From JB111 sp049856295 (GTDB lineage Bacteria; Actinomycetota; Actinomycetes; Actinomycetales; Actinomycetaceae), in contig NZ_JBNDMZ010000005.1 in the NCBI RefSeq assembly GCF_049856295.1, positions 62,001 through 126,000 of the forward strand: DNA of 64,000 bases, read 5' to 3'. The stretch's first letter is position 1, and each line of letters begins with the position of its first letter. Shown piece by piece: positions 58,844-64,000 of this stretch. The notes beneath the pieces were generated by a model. That model had not been told where the DNA came from and ran no database searches. It worked only from the letters and a program-made list of their open reading frames with translations. Made by a program: the position numbers and the translations under genes.

Positions 58844-60513
58844 TGGAGTGGGGTTTGCTTATCGCGAGCGTCGCCACGCTCGTCCTCGCCCTGGGGTTGC
58901 TGTACCGGCCTGTGGGCGACTATATGGCTTGGGTGTTCACGACCCGGAAGGACTGGAAAGTCGAACGGGGAATCTACAAAGTCATCGGGGTCGATCCGTC
59001 TCAGGAGCAGTCCTGGCAGGCGTATCTGCGTTCTGTCCTGTACTTCTCGATCGTCGGCGTTCTGCTGCTGTTCTTGATGCAGCGCACGCAGCAGTGGCTG
59101 CCGTACTCCCTCGGTAACGAGAACGTCGAGCCGGGTGTTGCGTTCAACACCGCGATCTCCTTCGTGACGAACACGAACTGGCAGGCGTATTCGGGTGAGG
59201 ACCTCGCCTACACGGTTCAGTTCGCTGGCCTTGCCGTACAGAACTTCGTCTCCGCTGCGACGGGTATCGCTGTCGCCGTGGCGCTCGTTCGCGGGTTCGC
59301 GTACCGCAGATCGGGAACGATCGGGAACTTCTGGGTCGACCTCATCCGCGGCACGTTCCGCATCCTCCTGCCGATCTCGATCGTCGGCGCGATCGTACTA
59401 ATCGCGGGCGGCGTCGTGCAGAACTTCAACGGCTACGTCGATGTGACCACCATCACCGGTGGAACGCAGACCATCCCGGGTGGCCCCGTTGCCTCTCAGG
59501 AGGTCATCAAGGAGCTCGGCACGAACGGTGGCGGTTTCTACAACGCGAACGCTTCGCATCCGTTCGAGAACCCGACGGGGTGGACGAGCCTGTTCCAGGC
59601 GTTCCTGATCCTGCTGATCCCGTTCTCGCTTCCGCGCACGTTCGGGAAGATGGTTGGCGACAATCGTCAGGGATACGCGATCCTCGCCGCGATGGGCACC
59701 CTGTATCTGGTCTCGGTGAGCGCGCTGGCAGCATTCGAGTTCGCCGGACAGGGTACTGCGCCGGAACTGGCCGGGGCCGCGATGGAAGGGAAGGAAGCCC
59801 GATTCGGACTCGTGCAATCTGTTCTCTATGCGGCGACGACCACGTTGACCTCGACCGGGTCGGTGAACTCGATGCACGACTCGTACACCGGGCTGGGCGG
59901 GATGATCCCGATGGTCAACATGCTGCTGGGCGAGATCGCTCCCGGTGGTGTCGGAGCCGGCCTGTACGGGATGCTGATCATCGCGGTGATCGCCGTGTTC
60001 GTTGCGGGGCTGCTCGTTGGCCGCACCCCTGAATACCTCGGGAAGAAGATCGGGCCGCGGGAGATGAAGCTTGCGAGCATGTACATCCTCGTCATGCCGA
60101 TCCTCGTCCTCGGTGGTGTCGCATTGAGCTTCGCCATCCCGGCCCTTCGAGACAGCATCGTGAACGAATCGCTCACGAACACCGGCTCGCACGGCCTGTC
60201 CGAGGTGATCTACGCCTTCGCATCGGGCGCGAACAACAACGGCTCCGCATTCGCAGGGTTGACCGCCAGCACCCCGTGGCTGACCGCCGCGATCGGTGTC
60301 GCGATGCTGTTCGGCCGGTTCATCCCGATCGCTCTCGTCCTCGCGCTGGCCGGTTCCCTCGCCGCACAGGACAAGGTTCCCGCAACGGCCGGAACCTTGC
60401 CTACACACCGTCCGTTGTTCGTCGGTCTGACCGTCGGTACCGCGGTTCTGGTGACTGCTCTCGTTTTCTTCCCCGTTCTCACGCTGGGTCCCCTGGCGGA
60501 AGGGCTGCTGTAA
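58843..60513 (+). CDS. kdpA: Potassium-transporting ATPase subunit KdpA
   Basis: A 556-aa channel-like subunit that selects K+. The four pore-loop-like regions of the family can be seen: NTNWQAYSGEDLAYTVQF, GTNGGGFYNANASHPFEN, LTSTGSVNSMHDSYTGLGGM and FASGANNNGSAFAG. The length matches the family. It starts at the overlapping TGATG after kdpF and is followed at two bases by kdpB, so the operon is tightly coupled. Confidence 0.97.
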   Translation: MEWGLLIASVATLVLALGLLYRPVGDYMAWVFTTRKDWKVERGIYKVIGVDPSQEQSWQAYLRSVLYFSIVGVLLLFLMQRTQQWLPYSLGNENVEPGVAFNTAISFVTNTNWQAYSGEDLAYTVQFAGLAVQNFVSAATGIAVAVALVRGFAYRRSGTIGNFWVDLIRGTFRILLPISIVGAIVLIAGGVVQNFNGYVDVTTITGGTQTIPGGPVASQEVIKELGTNGGGFYNANASHPFENPTGWTSLFQAFLILLIPFSLPRTFGKMVGDNRQGYAILAAMGTLYLVSVSALAAFEFAGQGTAPELAGAAMEGKEARFGLVQSVLYAATTTLTSTGSVNSMHDSYTGLGGMIPMVNMLLGEIAPGGVGAGLYGMLIIAVIAVFVAGLLVGRTPEYLGKKIGPREMKLASMYILVMPILVLGGVALSFAIPALRDSIVNESLTNTGSHGLSEVIYAFASGANNNGSAFAGLTASTPWLTAAIGVAMLFGRFIPIALVLALAGSLAAQDKVPATAGTLPTHRPLFVGLTVGTAVLVTALVFFPVLTLGPLAEGLL

Positions 60514-60515
60514 AC

Positions 60516-62672
60516 ATGTCCACCATTACCCCAACCCCTCTGGCCGAAGCGCCGCACGCGACCACTCGCGCGCCACGCAAGACGCTCACCTGGGCACAGA
60601 TCCGCACCGCCCTCCCGGGAGCGCTCCGCAAGCTCAATCCGCGCGCGCAGTGGCGAAACCCCGTGATGTTTATCGTGTGGGTGGGCGCCGCCCTCACCAC
60701 CCTCCTCGCTGTCGCCGAACCTTTCCTGGGCGGACCCGCCGAGTCGGGCGGGACGAGTGTTCCTTGGTCGTTCACCTGGATCATCGCCGTATGGCTCTGG
60801 CTCACGGTCCTGTTCGCGAATCTCGCCGAGTCGATCGCCGAAGGTCGCGGTAAGGCCCAGGCCGACACATTACGCAAAACCCGCACCAGCACCACCGCAC
60901 ACCATGTCGCCGACTACCAACCTGGTGCAGATCCAGCCGCCGAGCGAGCCGCCATAAAGGACCTATCCTCGGCAGACCTGCGATTGGGCGACACGGTTGT
61001 TGTGTCCGCTGGTGAGCTGATCCCCGGCGATGGCGACATCGTGTGGGGCATCGCAAGCGTGGACGAATCGGCCATCACCGGTGAATCCGCACCCGTTATT
61101 CGCGAGTCCGGTGGCGACCGATCCGCCGTCACCGGCGGTACCCGCGTGCTGTCCGACCGTATCGTCGTGCGAATCACTTCCAAGCCGGGCGAAACGTTCG
61201 TAGACCGGATGATCGCGCTCGTCGAAGGCGCCGCCCGTCAGCGCACCCCGAACGAGATCGCGCTGAACATCCTGCTCGCGTCGTTGTCGATCGTCTTCGT
61301 CGTCGTCGCGCTCACGCTCAACCCGATCGCGTCCTATCCGGCGAGCCCCGCCAGCATCACCGTCCTCGTCGCCCTTCTGGTGTGCCTCATTCCGACGACG
61401 ATCGGCGCGTTGCTGTCCGCGATCGGTATCGCGGGGATGGACCGGCTCGTTCAGCGCAATGTGCTGGCCATGTCTGGACGTGCGGTGGAAGCTGCCGGTG
61501 ACGTGACCACGCTATTGCTGGATAAGACAGGAACCATCACCTACGGCAACCGTCGAGCGACAGCCTTCGTTCGCCTGGACGGTGTCCGCGAGCAGGAACT
61601 CATCGAAACGGCCGCGCTGTCTTCGCTCGCCGACCCGACTCCAGAAGGGAAGTCGATCGTTGACCTTGCCCGCGCGGAGGGCGTCGACGTGGGTGCTGCA
61701 CCGCGCGGAGAGATCGTCCCGTTCACCGCTCAAACGCGGATGTCCGGGCTCGACGTGCCCGACGGCACCCAGATCCGCAAGGGAGCCGGTTCCGCGATCA
61801 CCGCGTGGCTGGAAGAAGACGGGACGCGGCTTCCCAGCAGCGAACTGGCAGAGCTCGATGAGCATGTCGAACACATCTCCCGATCCGGCGGCACCCCCCT
61901 CGTTGTCGCCGTCAAAGCGGCGACTGGCGAACGTCGAGTCCTCGGCGTGATCCACCTCAAGGACATCGTCAAGGAGGGCCTGACCGAGCGGTTCGCCGAG
62001 TTGCGTGCAATGGGCATCCGGACCGTGATGGTCACCGGGGACAACCCGTTGACCGCGGCGGCGATCGCGAAGGAAGCCGGCGTCGACGACTTCCTTGCCG
62101 AAGCGACACCGGAACAGAAGCTCGCCTTTATCCGCAAGGAGCAGGAGGGCGGCAACCTCGTCGCGATGACCGGTGACGGCACCAACGACGCCCCCGCGCT
62201 CGCGCAGGCTGACGTCGGTGTCGCGATGAATACGGGGACCTCGGCAGCCAAAGAGGCCGGCAACATGGTCGATCTCGACTCCGACCCGACCAAGCTCATC
62301 GACATCGTCGCCATCGGCAAGCAGCTGCTCATCACCCGGGGCGCGTTGACCACGTTCTCGATCGCGAACGACATCGCGAAGTACTTCGCGATCATCCCCG
62401 CAATCTTCATGGGTGTGTTCCCCGGCCTTGCGGTGTTGAACATCATGGGTCTGCACTCACCTGCATCTGCAGTGCTGTCCGCAGTGATCTTCAACGCGAT
62501 CGTGATCGTGTTCCTCGTGCCCCTCGCGCTGCGCGGAGTCAAATACCGGCCGATGAACGCATCGAAGATCCTCGGCCGCAACCTCGCCATCTATGGGCTC
62601 GGCGGCATCATCGCCCCCTTTATCGGGATCTGGCTCATCGACCTGTTCGTGCGCCTCATCCCCGGCTTCTGA
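60516..62672 (+). CDS. kdpB: Potassium-transporting ATPase ATP-binding subunit KdpB
   Basis: A 718-aa P-type ATPase. The phosphorylated Asp is in LLLDKTGTITYGN, the A-domain TGES motif in ITGESAPVI, and the hinge in MVTGDNPLTAAA and MTGDGTNDAPALAQADVGVA. It energises K+ uptake by KdpA. The ATG at 60,516 gives a slightly long but normal N-terminus. The frame is open upstream inside kdpA only as a shadow. Confidence 0.97.
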   Translation: MSTITPTPLAEAPHATTRAPRKTLTWAQIRTALPGALRKLNPRAQWRNPVMFIVWVGAALTTLLAVAEPFLGGPAESGGTSVPWSFTWIIAVWLWLTVLFANLAESIAEGRGKAQADTLRKTRTSTTAHHVADYQPGADPAAERAAIKDLSSADLRLGDTVVVSAGELIPGDGDIVWGIASVDESAITGESAPVIRESGGDRSAVTGGTRVLSDRIVVRITSKPGETFVDRMIALVEGAARQRTPNEIALNILLASLSIVFVVVALTLNPIASYPASPASITVLVALLVCLIPTTIGALLSAIGIAGMDRLVQRNVLAMSGRAVEAAGDVTTLLLDKTGTITYGNRRATAFVRLDGVREQELIETAALSSLADPTPEGKSIVDLARAEGVDVGAAPRGEIVPFTAQTRMSGLDVPDGTQIRKGAGSAITAWLEEDGTRLPSSELAELDEHVEHISRSGGTPLVVAVKAATGERRVLGVIHLKDIVKEGLTERFAELRAMGIRTVMVTGDNPLTAAAIAKEAGVDDFLAEATPEQKLAFIRKEQEGGNLVAMTGDGTNDAPALAQADVGVAMNTGTSAAKEAGNMVDLDSDPTKLIDIVAIGKQLLITRGALTTFSIANDIAKYFAIIPAIFMGVFPGLAVLNIMGLHSPASAVLSAVIFNAIVIVFLVPLALRGVKYRPMNASKILGRNLAIYGLGGIIAPFIGIWLIDLFVRLIPGF

Positions 62673-62700
62673 CACTCTCAACCAAAGGAATGAAATCATC

Positions 62701-63315
62701 ATGAATGCTGCCACGCGCAGCAGCGGACGGACACTGTGGGTCGCCACACGTGCGCTGCTCATGTTCACCGTCGTCCTCGGGGTCGGCTACACGCTTCTGA
62801 TCACCGGAATCGGACAACTTGCCTTCCCCTCTCAAGCGAACGGATCACCGCTCAGCAACAGTGACGGCGAGGCCGTTGGTTCATCCCTCATCGGCCAGTC
62901 CTTCACAGACGCGGAAGGCGATCCGCTGCCGGAGTATTTCCAGTCGCGACCCTCGGCCGCCGGCGACGGCTACGACGGCACCTCCTCCTCGGGAACGAAC
63001 TGGGGGCCCGAGAACGAGGAACTGATCGGCGCGATCACCGAACGCAAGGCCGAGATCGCAGCGTTCAACGGTGTCGACCCGGATCAGGTGCCCGCAGACG
63101 CGGTCACCGCTTCCAGTTCCGGTCTCGATCCCCACATTAGTCCCGCCTACGCGGCGATCCAGATCCAGCGCGTCGCCGACGCGCGCGGCCTGCCCCTGGG
63201 ACAAGTTCAGGAACTCGTGGCTGAATGGACAAAGGAACCTGATCTGGGATACCTCGGCGACCGCGTCGTGAACGTGGTGGAGCTGAACCTGGCGCTGGAC
63301 GAGCTGGAGGACTGA
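62701..63315 (+). CDS. kdpC: Potassium-transporting ATPase subunit KdpC
   Basis: A 204-aa subunit with one N-terminal membrane span (residues about 14-38) and an extracytoplasmic domain bearing the family segments VGSSLIGQSFTDAEGDPLPE and SSGLDPHISPAYA. It stabilises KdpAB and supports ATP affinity. The ATG at 62,701 has AAAGGAA upstream. It is followed at two bases by kdpD. Confidence 0.96.
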   Translation: MNAATRSSGRTLWVATRALLMFTVVLGVGYTLLITGIGQLAFPSQANGSPLSNSDGEAVGSSLIGQSFTDAEGDPLPEYFQSRPSAAGDGYDGTSSSGTNWGPENEELIGAITERKAEIAAFNGVDPDQVPADAVTASSSGLDPHISPAYAAIQIQRVADARGLPLGQVQELVAEWTKEPDLGYLGDRVVNVVELNLALDELED

Positions 63316-63317
63316 CC

Positions 63318-64000
63318 ATGACGACACGGGGGCGGTTACGCGTGCTGCTCGGCGCCGCCCCCGGCGTCGGCAAAACCTACACCATGCTCGAAGAAGGCCG
63401 ACGGCTCCTGGGCGAAGGACGCGACGTCGTGATCGGGATCGTCGAAACACACGGCCGCGCAGCCACGGCACGCATGACCGACGGTATCCCGTCGACCCCG
63501 CGGGCAATGATCGCTCACCGTGGCGTCGAGCTGGAGGAGATGGACCTCGACACAGTCCTGCAACGCGCCCCCGAAATCGTGCTGGTCGACGAACTCGCGC
63601 ATACGAACGCTCCCGGCTCCCGGAACGAGAAGCGCTGGGAGGACGTGGATGCGCTCTTAAAGGCCGGAATCGACGTCATCTCGACGGTCAATATCCAACA
63701 CATCGAGTCCCTCAACGATGTCGTCGAGCAGATCACCGGTGTTCCGCAACGAGAGACCGTGCCCGACAGTTTCCTCCGCCAATCAGACCAGATCGAAGTC
63801 ATCGATCTGGCCCCTCAAGCGCTGCGTGACCGCCTCACCGGCGGCTTCGTCTATCCTGCCGAGCGCATCGACGCGGCATTGTCCAACTACTTCCGACTCG
63901 GGAACCTCACCGCACTGCGCGAACTCGCCCTGTTATGGCTCGCAGACGAAGTCGACCAAGCGTTGAAGAGCTACCGTCAAGAACACGACATCGATAGCAA
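63318..64000 (+). CDS. kdpD: Sensor histidine kinase KdpD (5' part, cut by window end)
   Basis: About 227 codons of the N-terminal KdpD/Usp region: RLRVLLGAAPGVGKTYTMLE (Walker A), HGRAATARMTDGI, EIVLVDELAHTNAPGSRNEK and VNIQHIESLNDVVEQITG. These are diagnostic for KdpD, which senses low K+ or osmotic stress and phosphorylates KdpE to activate kdp transcription. The membrane, GAF and kinase domains and presumably kdpE lie past the window. Confidence 0.95.
   Translation, partial: MTTRGRLRVLLGAAPGVGKTYTMLEEGRRLLGEGRDVVIGIVETHGRAATARMTDGIPSTPRAMIAHRGVELEEMDLDTVLQRAPEIVLVDELAHTNAPGSRNEKRWEDVDALLKAGIDVISTVNIQHIESLNDVVEQITGVPQRETVPDSFLRQSDQIEVIDLAPQALRDRLTGGFVYPAERIDAALSNYFRLGNLTALRELALLWLADEVDQALKSYRQEHDIDS

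Larger units (their letters stand above)
34790..64000. mobile_element. Integrated mobile element/genomic island at tRNA-Pro (right end outside window)
   Basis: Everything to the right of the tRNA-Pro scar has accessory character: restriction-modification, TIR and DNA-modification genes, a tyrosine integrase, a MobF relaxase, phage-type methylase and a Kdp operon. Several stretches (about 34.9-37.7 and 55.6-58.6 kb) are visibly less GC-rich than the core. A relaxase suggests an integrative conjugative or mobilizable element. No T4SS, coupling protein or replication gene is in the window. I found no second tRNA-Pro copy, so the right boundary is unknown, and more than one element could be stacked. 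Confidence 0.75.

Overview
The window is high-GC actinobacterial DNA, most likely from a member of the Micrococcales. The evidence is the phosphatidylinositol mannoside gene block, a resuscitation-promoting factor, frequent GTG starts and very G/C-rich third codon positions. I cannot name a species from the sequence alone.

Core chromosome, 1-34.7 kb. On the minus strand lies thrS - HIT - PI-phosphate synthase - PIM acyltransferase - pimA - PrsW protease - Nudix - yebC - TauE/SafE exporter - ruvC. This order parallels the mycobacterial thrS-Rv2613c-pgsA1-Rv2611c-pimA block, and ruvC is cut by the window start. A lipoprotein and four tRNAs (Val-GAC, Cys, Gly, Val-CAC) follow. Next come a TetR regulator with a perfect palindromic operator before its divergent membrane-protein target, an acetyltransferase, a P450 and a YeiH-type exporter. 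A nitrogen-oxide block (15.8-20.7 kb) holds a DUF2249 protein, an Fe-S-type HTH regulator, a polytopic membrane protein and a three-part NirK copper nitrite reductase fused to a membrane domain and an extra cupredoxin. After a two-component system comes a sugar or cyclitol cluster on the minus strand: SGNH hydrolase, ROK regulator, binding protein, ABC ATPase, two permeases and a Gfo/Idh/MocA dehydrogenase. A class V aminotransferase and an Rpf close the core part.

Integrated element, from about 34.79 kb to at least the window end. At 34,748-34,789 there is the 3' part of a tRNA-Pro(GGG) gene. Its identity stops exactly at the anticodon loop, which is the signature of a tRNA-targeting integrase. 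To the right lie a Rad50-like ATPase with a 67-aa partner, a type II restriction-modification set (m5C methylase, PD-(D/E)XK nuclease, Vsr), a tyrosine integrase, a defence and DNA-modification island (42.1-48.1 kb), a MobF TraA relaxase, a phage-type m5C methylase with a second gene embedded in another frame, several unknown genes, and a Kdp potassium-pump operon running off the end.

The most interesting part is 42.1-48.1 kb. It combines a SLOG-like/TIR gene pair, a divergent ThsB-like TIR protein coupled to an Nmad2-type protein, an enzyme resembling alpha-glutamyl/putrescinyl-thymine pyrophosphorylases, and a thymidylate-synthase-like protein fused to an Nmad1 (DUF1599) domain. I infer a nucleotide or DNA hypermodification pathway linked to TIR/SLOG nucleotide-signalling immunity. 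The family assignments are from recognition of the translated sequences and were not checked by database search.
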